Below are positions 44,549 to 53,404 of a DNA stretch of 64,000 nt, piece after piece. The position numbers were made by a program, and so were the translations under genes. Position 1 is the stretch's first letter; each line of letters opens with the position of its first letter. This DNA comes from Opitutaceae bacterium (GTDB lineage: Bacteria > Verrucomicrobiota > Verrucomicrobiia > Opitutales > Opitutaceae): the NCBI GenBank assembly GCA_016794785.1, contig JAEUHC010000006.1:124001-188000 (forward strand), in the 5' to 3' direction. Below the pieces are notes generated by a model. It saw only the letters and a list, made by a program, of their open reading frames with translations. It was not told where the DNA came from and did not search any database.

Positions 44549-44575
44549 GCCTTCGACGATCCGCTTCCTTGAATC

Positions 44576-47500
44576 ATGGCGTCCGGCAAACCAGTTTGTG
44601 TCGGCATGCAGGTTCATCTTGTGCATGTCAAAACGAGGACCGTTCTGACGGCCCTGCAGGAGACCTATCGGCATGATCGCAGCTCCAAGCAGCCGATGGT
44701 GGTAACGACCCAGACCGGGGTCTCTCATTCCGGGTTAGATTGGCTGGTCAAGGGGCCGCACGGTGAAAGTGACTTGGGGGCGCCAGGGCGGGTAGCGAAG
44801 CGGGGCGCGATCGTGCGGCTAGAGCATGTCTCCACGCGCAAGAATCTGCACAGCCACGACCACCCGTCACCGATCCTAGGTGATCAGCAGGAAGTGAGTG
44901 CGTTCGGAGCCTTCGGCAACGGGGACGAGAGTGACAACTGGGTCGTCGATCCCGTTCGCGGTGACGAATGGCTGTTCGGAGACGAAGTTCGACTGATTCA
45001 TCAGCGCACGGGAAAAGCACTGCACTCACATGCCGGCTCAGATCCCAAGCTCACCGCAGGTTTTCAGGAAGTCACCTGCTTCGGAAGCCGGGATGACAAT
45101 GACCTCTGGATTGCATATCTCCATTCGCAAGGCCCGCTGGAATCTGGTTCCGCCGCTCCGCGTAATCAGGACGCACGCTCCATTGCCTTACAGCAGTTGA
45201 ACGACCTTCTCGCTCGAACCCGATTCGGAATCGCGGCCGATGAGATTCCGGCTGAGTTCTTCAGCCTGTGCGATACCTGCGGCCTCCCCCCCGCCGAATT
45301 GGGGCGGATATGGCAGGCGATCATCGCGGATTGGATCGCCAATTCGGCGTTTCCTTGGAGTCCGCCGGTGACTGCTTTCCTTCAATATACCGCGCGCACG
45401 CACGCGACGATGCTCGATCGGGTCGGCCTCAAGTCGTTCGCTCCTCAGATTACACCCCGGGTACTTTTTCTGACGCTGCTGCGGTTCGGGGTAGATGACG
45501 CCGGCCGCGGCAACTCGGAGGGCGGTGACGAGTTGCTCCGGCTGTTTGGCCCTGCATCCGGCCTTACCCTCGAACAGGTGGAAAACCTGCTACGGGCTCA
45601 ATACCAGCGGCCCGACGGCGACCCGCGCGGCTGCGAAGCGATTCCAGTCGATCTTCCCTCGCTCGCGCACCAGGCGAACAACGCGCGGGAAGAAATCGGC
45701 GGCAGCCGCTCAATATCGGCGCGGCATCTTCTACTTGCCCTCTTTGAACTGGTGGACGGCACCAGGGCCGATCCGCTGTGGCCGACTGACGGCGTCGATT
45801 GGGACGCAATGATCCACGCTTTCAGCGCCACGGCCGCAGCGCGGAAGGACGACGATCCGGACGATCCTGACGAGTGGCATCCGCGTCTGGGCATGCTGAT
45901 TGGCCGGATCAAGCCCGCGTCAGCCGGCCCTCGGAAGAAAGTCGAGATCGGCTCGAAAGACGACTGGGAACGGGAAACGGAGTCTGCCGAGGCGGCGCTG
46001 CGAGTCGACGACTACGCCGAAGTTCTTGCCACGATCTACACCCAGGCGGGGCCCGGTGAATTTTCCCTCGCCATTTTTGGTCACTGGGGTCGCGGAAAAA
46101 CATTTCTCATGCGGCGCCTCAAGCGCCGCCTCGCGCAGGACAAGTACGAAACTGTTCACTTCAGCGCTTGGAAATATCCGACAACGCCCGAAGTGTGGGT
46201 TCATCTCTACGAGACGCTCGCTGAGCGCGTGTGCGCAGGATCGTCGTTTGTCCGGATCCCGCGCCTCATCCGCACCGGCATAGCGCGCCACGGTTCTTGG
46301 CCGATCATCGCCGCATTGGCCGCAATGGCCTTGTCCTTGACGCCGAAAATCTGGCTCGCATCGGTTGTCGCCGAGAGCGTCGTCGATCTCATCCGCGTTG
46401 CGGGGTTGGGCGGAGCCGTATGGCTTGTTATTTTCGTTCTCGGCGTCCGGCGGACACGCGACCGGCTGGTGCGCGACTATATGACGGCGACACGTCATAT
46501 CGAAAAATTGGGTCTGCAGGGCACGATTGGAAGGGACCTGCGAGCGCTCCTAGACGGTTGGATGCCGCTCAAACTCGGGGTGAGCCGGTGGGGTATTGGC
46601 ATATATTTTGCCGTGGCCGCATGGATTTGCTATACTGCACATCTGTGGTTTGAGCATTCCTGGTTCCAGGCGGCCGGCGTTCCCGACCTGCGGCTTCCCA
46701 TCGGTATTGCGATCAGCGTGTTCTTACCCGTATGGGTCTTTTTTCCCTGGAAGAAGCCCGCCCGCGTGCTGCTGGTGATCGACGACCTCGACCGCTGCAC
46801 CACGGCGCAGCTTCTGCACGTCGTGGAATCCCTCAAACTTCTTACCGAGGACGACGTCGTCAGCCGCCGGATACAGGTCGCCGCGCTGGTGGACGAAGAC
46901 ATCTTCGAGCACGCCGTCCTGAAAAAACATGGCGACCTCAAAAAGGCGCACTGCGCAAAAAGATTCGATCAGGCGCGGGTGATTCGGGAGAATCGCGAAA
47001 AGCTGTTTACGGCGCATCTGCGCCTCCCTCCGCTCGAGCCCACCGAGCTTAAAGAGGTTCTCGACTTCGTGATTGGCGGAAAAGAACGCGGACAACCCGA
47101 TCGGCCCGATGCTGGAGGTGCGCCGCCGCCCGCGGACTCGGTAACTCCGGTAGAAGGGAATGACAGCCCGCCGGCGGGTCGCCGTATTTCCCCACCCGGC
47201 GGACCTCCCGACGGCTTGGGCGAAACCGATGGGGCAAGATTAACGGAAATCGGGAACGTGGCGGCCGTCGCACCTGCGTCCGCCGAGCCTCAGGCTCCGA
47301 TAACGATTCCGTCGCCCATCGGCGATGCGACCGAATCCGGTCTTCTTCGGGTCAAATTCCGTTTCAGCGAAGACGAGCGCACCGCGCTCGTCGCTACAGT
47401 GTCCGCCTTTAGTCAAATGCCCCAGACTGGCCTCTGGGGCCCGCGCAGCGTTCGCGCCCTGGTCTTCCGCTATCAGCTGGCGCGGCTGCTCGCCAACCGG

Positions 47501-47623
47501 CTGCTCGCCGAAAAATGGACCCCAGCCGCAATCTGCGAGGAGATGGTGCGCCAAGCGCGCTCGGAGGGTGAAACCAAAGCGCTGGTCGGAACGCTGGCCA
47601 AGATCGTCAGGCAGGTAAACTGA
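44576..47623 (+). CDS. KAP-family membrane NTPase with N-terminal MIR beta-trefoil
   Basis: A protein of 1015 residues. Residues about 1-190 are MIR repeats (GAIVRLEHVSTRKNLHSH; QQEVSAFGAFGNGDESDNW; DEVRLIHQRTGKALHSHAGS). A region around 320-420 recalls half a Clp N domain (SISARHLLLALFELVDG). The KAP P-loop NTPase follows: Walker A FGHWGRGKTFLMRR (about 500), Walker B VLLVIDDLDRCTTAQLL (about 730). Two pairs of membrane helices (about 575-640 and 680-725) are inserted between them, as usual in KAP proteins. A disordered insert follows, then a helical tail. MIR modules usually occur in eukaryotic mannosyltransferases and calcium channels. Third gene of the sigma/alpha operon. Confidence 0.85.
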   Translation: MASGKPVCVGMQVHLVHVKTRTVLTALQETYRHDRSSKQPMVVTTQTGVSHSGLDWLVKGPHGESDLGAPGRVAKRGAIVRLEHVSTRKNLHSHDHPSPILGDQQEVSAFGAFGNGDESDNWVVDPVRGDEWLFGDEVRLIHQRTGKALHSHAGSDPKLTAGFQEVTCFGSRDDNDLWIAYLHSQGPLESGSAAPRNQDARSIALQQLNDLLARTRFGIAADEIPAEFFSLCDTCGLPPAELGRIWQAIIADWIANSAFPWSPPVTAFLQYTARTHATMLDRVGLKSFAPQITPRVLFLTLLRFGVDDAGRGNSEGGDELLRLFGPASGLTLEQVENLLRAQYQRPDGDPRGCEAIPVDLPSLAHQANNAREEIGGSRSISARHLLLALFELVDGTRADPLWPTDGVDWDAMIHAFSATAAARKDDDPDDPDEWHPRLGMLIGRIKPASAGPRKKVEIGSKDDWERETESAEAALRVDDYAEVLATIYTQAGPGEFSLAIFGHWGRGKTFLMRRLKRRLAQDKYETVHFSAWKYPTTPEVWVHLYETLAERVCAGSSFVRIPRLIRTGIARHGSWPIIAALAAMALSLTPKIWLASVVAESVVDLIRVAGLGGAVWLVIFVLGVRRTRDRLVRDYMTATRHIEKLGLQGTIGRDLRALLDGWMPLKLGVSRWGIGIYFAVAAWICYTAHLWFEHSWFQAAGVPDLRLPIGIAISVFLPVWVFFPWKKPARVLLVIDDLDRCTTAQLLHVVESLKLLTEDDVVSRRIQVAALVDEDIFEHAVLKKHGDLKKAHCAKRFDQARVIRENREKLFTAHLRLPPLEPTELKEVLDFVIGGKERGQPDRPDAGGAPPPADSVTPVEGNDSPPAGRRISPPGGPPDGLGETDGARLTEIGNVAAVAPASAEPQAPITIPSPIGDATESGLLRVKFRFSEDERTALVATVSAFSQMPQTGLWGPRSVRALVFRYQLARLLANRLLAEKWTPAAICEEMVRQARSEGETKALVGTLAKIVRQVN

Positions 47624-47675
47624 CGTTGCCCGATTATGACTGCACCGAGTCGCGGACCGCTATCGTTCGGTTACG

Positions 47676-48440
47676 TCACGATTTGACGGCAAAGGGATAT
47701 GCCAGCCACGTTGGCGAATATTCGGGCGTCTGCTGGGGACTTAACAGCGAGGCCGCGTAGTCGTGCGCCTCCTTTGTCGAATATATCTTTGAACCGGTCT
47801 TCGTTTTGTTCCACACGTCCGCCGAGGCGAGCAATAGGGATGTATAGTAACCTCCGGCGGTAGGGTCTTCCTCGGCACCTTGTCCTTTGGCGCAGGCCAG
47901 CATCTCAACAACGCCCTTGTAATACGACGAGAAGCCGCTGGCCCATGTGGACTCCCGCTGGTTTCCCACATAAGCCCGATTGGCAATCGCCTGCTCAAAC
48001 TGGGACGCGCGGCCCAGGCTCGCATTGAGCGTCACCATTGTGCCCTCGGCGATGTTCGCGAGCGCCGCCGCTTTGTTGGAAAAGTTGTACCGGACCGAAC
48101 TGACGCCTCGGCATGAATCAACCACGACGACACCTCGCTCCCCTGTTGGACGCAGTTTGCTGACCGGAAAATCGTCGCGATGTTCGTTCAGGACGACGGA
48201 CCCGTCCTCGCCGTGGCCTGAAAACGTCACGAAGCAATAGCAGTCACTGTCGACTTTCACCGCGGCTTCGACGTCGGAGGAAAATGGCTTGTGCAGCACG
48301 ACAATCTCATTGTCCGCCCAGGCGCCGCCGAGCGGACTTGTAAGAAAATTCCTCCAGTTTGCCACATCGACCCGCGCCCCGGGCAAATCTTTCTGACCCG
48401 ATACGTTCGACGATTCAATCAGCACAGCTTTTCGTTTCAT
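47676..48440 (-). CDS. caspase-family (metacaspase, C14) protease
   Basis: A protein of 254 residues that is a single caspase-like domain: N-terminal strand KRKAVLIESSNV, then LPGARVDVANWRNFL, catalytic His76 in FVTFSGHGEDG and catalytic Cys110 in VVVVDSCRGV. No signal peptide or membrane segment. I chose ATG 48440; a TTG at 48473 directly after the previous stop would add eleven residues. It is the last gene of the propeller/membrane/pseudo-caspase operon. Prokaryotic caspases in defence operons act as proteases that trigger cell death; the substrate here is unknown. Confidence 0.88.
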   Translation of the reverse strand: MKRKAVLIESSNVSGQKDLPGARVDVANWRNFLTSPLGGAWADNEIVVLHKPFSSDVEAAVKVDSDCYCFVTFSGHGEDGSVVLNEHRDDFPVSKLRPTGERGVVVVDSCRGVSSVRYNFSNKAAALANIAEGTMVTLNASLGRASQFEQAIANRAYVGNQRESTWASGFSSYYKGVVEMLACAKGQGAEEDPTAGGYYTSLLLASADVWNKTKTGSKIYSTKEAHDYAASLLSPQQTPEYSPTWLAYPFAVKS

Positions 48441-48473
48441 GGGAAAAATCGGCAACCGCCGGAAATAGACCAA

Positions 48474-49142
48474 TCATACTACGACGGAAAAGGGAAAATG
48501 CCGGAGACGGCGGCCGCCGCGGTAGGTCAAGACCGCCGAGTTGCGGGTTTCGTCCACGGACTGTGCACGCGTTACGGCCTCGTCGATGTCCATAATGCCT
48601 GGGCCGGTAGGGTTCCACCTTTGCGCGGCGGTTAGGAGCTGCTTCACAACTGAAATCTTCGCGTGTGCGCCGGTCTCGGCGCTGGAGGGAAACACTTTGA
48701 CCAGTCCCGCCTCCGCGTTCGTGAGGCATCGATCATACAGAGTGCGAGACTGCGACAACCGATCGGCAGAGGCAGGTCCGTCCACGCGGTCGCTGGACTC
48801 CGCCGCTGCATCGTCAAAAATCAACATGCAGCGGGGAGAACCCGGGTTCAGTTCTCTCTCCGTAATGGTCATTCCTGCCACCGTCACCACCAACTCGAGC
48901 CACGGGCGGTCCATCTTAAGCAATTGAATCGGACCGAATACAAACAGCAGCGTATAGTCGACCGGTGGAGCCGAGGAGACCAAAGTTCGTATTTCTTCAA
49001 CCGTCTGGCCTCGCGACACACATACTTCATCATCCACCCACCCGCCACCTCTCGGAGACCGGAGGAAATCGCGCACAGCGACACCCGCCCGGTGAGGACG
49101 GTCGTCACGATCCGCCAGGATGATCAATGCGCGACGATTCAC
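48474..49142 (-). CDS. caspase-like protein without catalytic residues
   Basis: A protein of 222 residues that follows the same strand order as the caspase beside it: RRALIILADRDDRPHRAG at the start, then the His loop position reads LLFVFGPIQLLKMD (no His), and the Cys strand reads CMLIFDDAAAES (no Cys). It therefore looks like a pseudo-enzyme of the caspase fold, perhaps a regulatory partner, as cFLIP is to caspase-8 (analogy only). It overlaps the membrane protein gene by ATGA and ends directly before the caspase gene. The fold call is by alignment by eye. Confidence 0.6.
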   Translation of the reverse strand: MNRRALIILADRDDRPHRAGVAVRDFLRSPRGGGWVDDEVCVSRGQTVEEIRTLVSSAPPVDYTLLFVFGPIQLLKMDRPWLELVVTVAGMTITERELNPGSPRCMLIFDDAAAESSDRVDGPASADRLSQSRTLYDRCLTNAEAGLVKVFPSSAETGAHAKISVVKQLLTAAQRWNPTGPGIMDIDEAVTRAQSVDETRNSAVLTYRGGRRLRHFPFSVVV

Positions 49143-50026
49143 GACCGTGGCAGTGAGGAAGGCGGCGCATCCGACACGGCAGTAGGTGTCCGGCCGCTAT
49201 TTTTGTCTGTCGCGTCCGCCCCATGCTCGAAGGCGGTCTTTTCCACCTTCTTGATAAAGTTTGGTACGATCCGCTCGCTCGTTCCCGCAATCATCGCTAA
49301 TGCACACACACACGCGAGCCGGATCGAAGGATCGGCGATCGCGTTAAGACTGCCTAACAGCAAGTTGCCTTTGATCGCAGCGGCCACAAGCCCGCCGAAT
49401 CCCACGCCGATAATGATTCGCGCGGTGCCTTCGAAATAATGGATTTGAGGGCCGAACGACGCATTTAAATTGACCTTCCTGACGCTGAGAATTGTGGAAA
49501 TCAAGGCGCCGACGCCACCGAGGAATGCGCAAAGGATGATTTCAAAAGCCGCGGTTCCCAGCGTGGCGTGCAGTTGATCTCTGGATATCCAAAAGGCCAC
49601 CGCACCGATCACTGGGAGCAGCGTGGTGAGACCAGCAGCCGTGAGATACCACTGGCGCGCTCGCTGCCCGCTGCGCTCATGCAGCAGGTTCTCGGTCGAA
49701 TCCAACAAAGCGTTGGCGGATCTGATGTTGCCGACATAAGCGCGCGCCAGCGATTCGCCCAGCAGTCGTCGAAATTCGGCAAGCTCTCCTCTTTGTTTCG
49801 GTACCCCGGCAAAGTGCGTGCTGGAGATCGTTTCGAGATACGACACCCGATTGAGAACTTCGGCGGCACGCTGGGTGCTGAACCCGTCCCGCGTCAGCCA
49901 TTGCACGAAGTATTCTTCGTCAAGGAAAACGAAAATATTCTCGTCGGAATAGACGAGCATTTCGACTTTTTTGCCGAGTTCAGGGCATTGCTCGCCTTCC
50001 TTATACCTTTTGAATTCCTCGTTCAT
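49139..50026 (-). CDS. four-helix membrane protein of caspase operon
   Basis: A protein of 295 residues. The first about 125 residues are soluble and helical (DGFSTQRAAEVLNRVSYLET). Four hydrophobic segments follow: RQWYLTAAGLTTLLPVIGAV, FEIILCAFLGGVGALISTIL, GTARIIIGVGFGGLVAAAIK and IRLACVCALAMIAGTS. The C-terminal about 35 residues are polar and probably flexible. I recognise no family. It is coupled to the pseudo-caspase (ATGA) and follows the propeller gene by 42 bases. A role as membrane effector or anchor, possibly processed by the caspase, is speculation. Confidence 0.75.
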   Translation of the reverse strand: MNEEFKRYKEGEQCPELGKKVEMLVYSDENIFVFLDEEYFVQWLTRDGFSTQRAAEVLNRVSYLETISSTHFAGVPKQRGELAEFRRLLGESLARAYVGNIRSANALLDSTENLLHERSGQRARQWYLTAAGLTTLLPVIGAVAFWISRDQLHATLGTAAFEIILCAFLGGVGALISTILSVRKVNLNASFGPQIHYFEGTARIIIGVGFGGLVAAAIKGNLLLGSLNAIADPSIRLACVCALAMIAGTSERIVPNFIKKVEKTAFEHGADATDKNSGRTPTAVSDAPPSSLPRS

Positions 50027-50068
50027 TTGCGCGGATGGGCGTGTGCTGGATGCCTGACCACGGTGCGC

Positions 50069-51220
50069 TCAGCTTCGCGTTGGTGCCCCTGTATCGAATT
50101 CATACAAGTCATACGCCACCAGCGCTAGATGCGAGGGCAGTTGCATCCCGAGCGCAGCCCCGAGTGGCGCGGTGACTTTCTGTGCGCCGATCAGTGCGAG
50201 CGCTCCTCCGTCGGATGCAGTGCCCATCCAGAGATATCCCTCTTCCGTCGCGGAAAACCAACAACGCGCTCCGGCGGCCTCGCCCCAGATGACATCGAAA
50301 TTGAAGACCTGAGCCTTGGTAGAATCGACCACCAGGCGAGCCGCGTCCGCTTTGGTGATCGTCCAGCTCGCGGGATCAATCGTGTAAGACCACAAATTGA
50401 AGTCCGCAGCCCCGACGGCACAGTTGGCCACAAGCAGATTCAGGCCTGAGGTGCAGAGGCTGTTGATTCCACGTTGGGCGGCAGGGTTGTAAACCTGCCG
50501 GGATAACAGAGTCCCGTCGGGAATCCGGATAACACAGAGATCTCCGTCCTCCGAACCGGTGACCACGTAGCCGGTTTCACCGTTGCCGCTGCCGATAACG
50601 CCGATGCCCCGAACGTTGTGCAGGCTCCATGGGTTCACTGGATTGGTGGAGCGCACGTTTACAGTTTCGATGAGTGTCAGCCCGCAACCGTTGGGCGCAC
50701 CCTGCCAAATCGTAACATATCCGTATGCATGGCCCACGATCAGGAAAAGCGCGGCGCCGTCTGCAGTGAGGAAGGTCGCACCGCTGTTCGCGACCCCCAT
50801 CATGCTGCCGTATTCGAGCGTTTGCATGACGCTCAAATCGGTCCAGTCGCCTTTGCTCGTCTGCCACACGATCATGCTCAGCGCATCATTTGACGACACG
50901 AAAGCCGTGGACGTCAGAGGTGTGATCATTTGCACGCCTTCGGCAGCAGGGGTATTTACGGCCTTGGCGATAACGGGACCGGCTGACGGGGCTTGATTGA
51001 ACTGGAAGATCGACAGCGATCCGTCCCATCGGCCTACGGCAAAGTGGTTCGAGTCCAGCCACGCCAACTCCTGCGCCATCACGAACGTCTGGCCACCGCT
51101 TGTGATCGGCAGGCCAGCCGGGGGCGCGACGCCCATCGTTGCTTCCAAGTGCGCCCATGAGCGGAGGACCGGCGGGACCGGAAATCCAGCTTGCGGGAGA
51201 CGGTGCGAGGGAAACTTCAT
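50069..51220 (-). CDS. beta-propeller (WD40-like) protein
   Basis: A protein of 383 residues made of repeated four-strand blades: ELAWLDSNHFAVGRWDGSLS, GHAYGYVTIWQGAPNGCG, GYVVTGSEDGDLCVIRIPDG, and a late blade with ARCWFSATEEGYLWMGTASD. About seven blades can be counted. No signal peptide, so probably cytoplasmic. The frame is open to 51322, but the ATG at 51220 begins just before the first blade. It is the first gene of the operon and probably the sensor or scaffold for the downstream proteins, as propellers are in other caspase-linked conflict systems (inference). Confidence 0.75.
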   Translation of the reverse strand: MKFPSHRLPQAGFPVPPVLRSWAHLEATMGVAPPAGLPITSGGQTFVMAQELAWLDSNHFAVGRWDGSLSIFQFNQAPSAGPVIAKAVNTPAAEGVQMITPLTSTAFVSSNDALSMIVWQTSKGDWTDLSVMQTLEYGSMMGVANSGATFLTADGAALFLIVGHAYGYVTIWQGAPNGCGLTLIETVNVRSTNPVNPWSLHNVRGIGVIGSGNGETGYVVTGSEDGDLCVIRIPDGTLLSRQVYNPAAQRGINSLCTSGLNLLVANCAVGAADFNLWSYTIDPASWTITKADAARLVVDSTKAQVFNFDVIWGEAAGARCWFSATEEGYLWMGTASDGGALALIGAQKVTAPLGAALGMQLPSHLALVAYDLYEFDTGAPTRS

Positions 51221-51322
51221 GGGGAGGTCAGCAATTGATCGCCTCGGTGTGAGTTCTACTAACCGAAATCTGTGACAGCATCCGGTAGATTGGCGAGCGT
51301 GGCGTTTCCCGGCGCGCATCAC

Positions 51323-52270
51323 TTGATGCGGTGATCGGGATTACATACGGCGGAAGGAGCATGTGGCGATAGGGTCGCTTTATCCTCCCCCCGGTTGCCG
51401 GCATACAGCCGAACCGGATAGGTCGGGGTCAACGCGACTGCCTTTGCTGCGTGGTTCTTCAACTGCCCCGATTCCCAATAAGCACTCCTCCGGGCACGAA
51501 GGATGATGAAAAAGCGCGGACCGCCCACCGGGCGGTCGCGGGCTAACCGTGGACCCCCGGCGGACCGCTCTCCGGCCGCTGGTGGTAGCCCTACTGAGGC
51601 GCGACATGCCGACGCATCTCCTCGGCCCGCCGCAAACAGTGTATCGCACCGGGCAAGGTCCGCTGCGCTCTCCACCTTGCCCGGTGCGGTCTGATTCGCG
51701 GCTGTTCAAAGCCGAGGAGTTCCCATCCTCGGACGTGCTGGATCGGCCACGCTCGTTGGCGTGGCCGGATACCGGCGCGAACGCCGAGCCAGCAAATCGG
51801 GAGATCAGACACCGCCACAGAATCCGCGAGCGCGCGGGCCGCCTTGCCGGTTGGAGTTCGTGTCGGCCGGGAGCCGGTGCCGCAATCCCGCCGTTCGTTG
51901 GGCTGGCAACGATCGACCGGCGAACCGCCAATCGTCGACCGGCAGCTCGGCGGAGAACCCCCGGCCGGATCGGCAACGGTCGGGGGGCCTCGCCCACGCA
52001 ACGGGTGTATCGGATCGGGCAAGGTCCGCTGGCGCTCTGCGCCTTCGATTCGTTCTCCGAGCGAACGGCGTGGCGCCCGCTTCCACTCCGGCGCCAGGCA
52101 CCGGATTCACTGCAGCACCCTCTGCGGTTGCCGTCTTTCAATTCACCCCGCTTTTTTGCCAATTGGACCTCGGCTTCACTTCACGTTTGATGCATCCATG
52201 GGCGGGCGCGAGTAGTGACGGCCGCTCCGCAACGAAGGGCTTAGCCGCCATTGGTTTATCAGAAATGGTA
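51323..52270. other. gene-poor spacer with short repeats
   Basis: Several frames stay open on both strands, but their products are Arg/Pro/Ser-rich and match nothing known. Two copies of a roughly 33-base sequence occur, at about 51639-51672 and 52003-52037, with the common core GGGCAAGGTCCGCTG. The spacer separates the caspase/propeller module from the AbiE-type module. Confidence 0.4.
51645..51688. repeat. perfect 15-base-pair hairpin
   Basis: CGCACCGGGCAAGGT at 51645-51659 and its exact complement ACCTTGCCCGGTGCG at 51674-51688 flank a 14-base loop. A half copy of the left arm with its downstream flank recurs near 52006-52040. No T-run follows, so it is not a standard terminator; it may be a REP-like or mobile element remnant. 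Confidence 0.5.
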
Positions 52271-52375
52271 TTTTTACTGAACGATGAAAAAATGGATTTC
52301 CAGTAAGAATCCGTTGCCTTTTCACTGAAATCGACGTTCTTACAGTCCACTAAACCCGTGCGTGAGAGTAAGAAC
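52271..52375. promoter_or_regulatory. cluster of TTnTTACTG-type motifs, candidate operator of the AbiE pair
   Basis: In a locally AT-rich stretch the motif occurs as TTTTTACTGAA (52271-52281), inverted as TTCCAGTAAGAA (52298-52309), then TTTTCACTGAAA (52319-52330), TTCTTACAGT (52337-52346), and inverted AGAGTAAGAAC (52365-52375) just inside the gene. The first two form an inverted repeat. AbiEi antitoxins are known to repress their own operon through inverted repeats upstream, which fits this position. Confidence 0.5.
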
Positions 52376-53404
52376 ATCCGACACGAGAGTGAACTCGTTC
52401 ATCTGTTCGGGCAGCTTGTCCGCGATGAAAAAGACCTCCCTTGGCAGCCAAACCCGGTCGCCTCGGAGGGAGCGCCCAGTGGAGTAGCCCTCAACTTCGA
52501 TGACCGGCGCCTGCAATTCCGACCACGCTTCGCCTTGGTCCCCGACGCGAATGAAGTCATCCGCCTGACGGCGGAAGAGAAAGAGCAAACGCTCTTCGTG
52601 GTGCCCCGGCTCAATCCCGCGTTCTTGGACGTCTGCCGAAAGCACCGCGTCAGCGTCGTGGATCTGAATGGCCGCACGTTCATCCGAGCACCCGGGGTTT
52701 GGATTGAACGCGGCCCGCTGCCCGGCCGGGAGTATCGCTTCGAACTCGAGCCCAGAAACGTCTTCGTGGGAAAAAGCGTGCGCATCGTGCGCACGCTGTT
52801 GACCGACCCGCAACGGTTGTGGGCGCAAAGTGAAATCACCCGACGCACCGGCGCGAGTTCCGGACTCGTCTCGCGCATCACGACCCACCTGCTGCGCCAG
52901 GGTCTGCTGCGCAAGGTCGACGCGCGGCGCTTCCATGTCGTCTCACCTTCGCTGCTGCTCGACGCGTGGGTGAACTCGGACGAGTTCGGCCGAAGGGCGG
53001 CTACCCAGCGGTATTCGGCGCTGATCTCCGATCCGGTCCAGCTCGCGAAAAAACTCCGCAACGACCTGACGCATGCGCCCGACGCGCCCCTGTTCGCGTT
53101 CACGCAGTGGATCGCCGCGTGGTTGCGCCATCCCTACACCGAGCCGCCGATCGTCTCCGCCTACATCTCCCGCCTGCCGGCGCCGGAACAGCTCGAGCGT
53201 CTCGGGCTCCGGCCCGTCAACGAGGCTGGCCGCGTCTGGTTGCACGTGCCGACCGACGAGGGCGTTTTCCTCGAACGGCGGACGGTCGAAAACCTGCCGC
53301 TCGTCACGGACGCGCAGATCTACCTCGACCTCGTAAAGACGGGACTTCGCGGACCCGAACAGGCGCAGGCGCTGCGCGAATGGGACGGATTCTGCCGCCC
53401 ATGA
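52358..53404 (+). CDS. AbiEi-like antitoxin of type IV toxin-antitoxin system
   Basis: A protein of 348 residues from a GTG start. A winged-helix region has RIVRTLLTDPQRLWAQSEIT, then RTGASSGLVSRITTHLLRQG, which should bind DNA. The C-terminal half (QRYSALISDPVQLAKKLRND; AAWLRHPYTEPPIVSAYISR) resembles AbiEi family proteins. An N-terminal segment of about 120 residues with a nuclease-like strand pattern is unassigned. ATGA overlap with the nucleotidyltransferase gene gives the usual abiEi-abiEii order. It probably represses its own operon through the motif cluster upstream. Confidence 0.7.
   Translation: MRESKNIRHESELVHLFGQLVRDEKDLPWQPNPVASEGAPSGVALNFDDRRLQFRPRFALVPDANEVIRLTAEEKEQTLFVVPRLNPAFLDVCRKHRVSVVDLNGRTFIRAPGVWIERGPLPGREYRFELEPRNVFVGKSVRIVRTLLTDPQRLWAQSEITRRTGASSGLVSRITTHLLRQGLLRKVDARRFHVVSPSLLLDAWVNSDEFGRRAATQRYSALISDPVQLAKKLRNDLTHAPDAPLFAFTQWIAAWLRHPYTEPPIVSAYISRLPAPEQLERLGLRPVNEAGRVWLHVPTDEGVFLERRTVENLPLVTDAQIYLDLVKTGLRGPEQAQALREWDGFCRP

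Noticed and set aside
49139..50026. Membrane protein of the caspase operon as a bacterial gasdermin
   Set aside because: It has four clear hydrophobic helices in its C-terminal half, whereas gasdermins are mainly beta-sheet pore formers without such helices.
51549..52190. Open frames on both strands in the spacer
   Set aside because: Low-complexity translation and a partly repeated DNA sequence explain them; no domain is visible.
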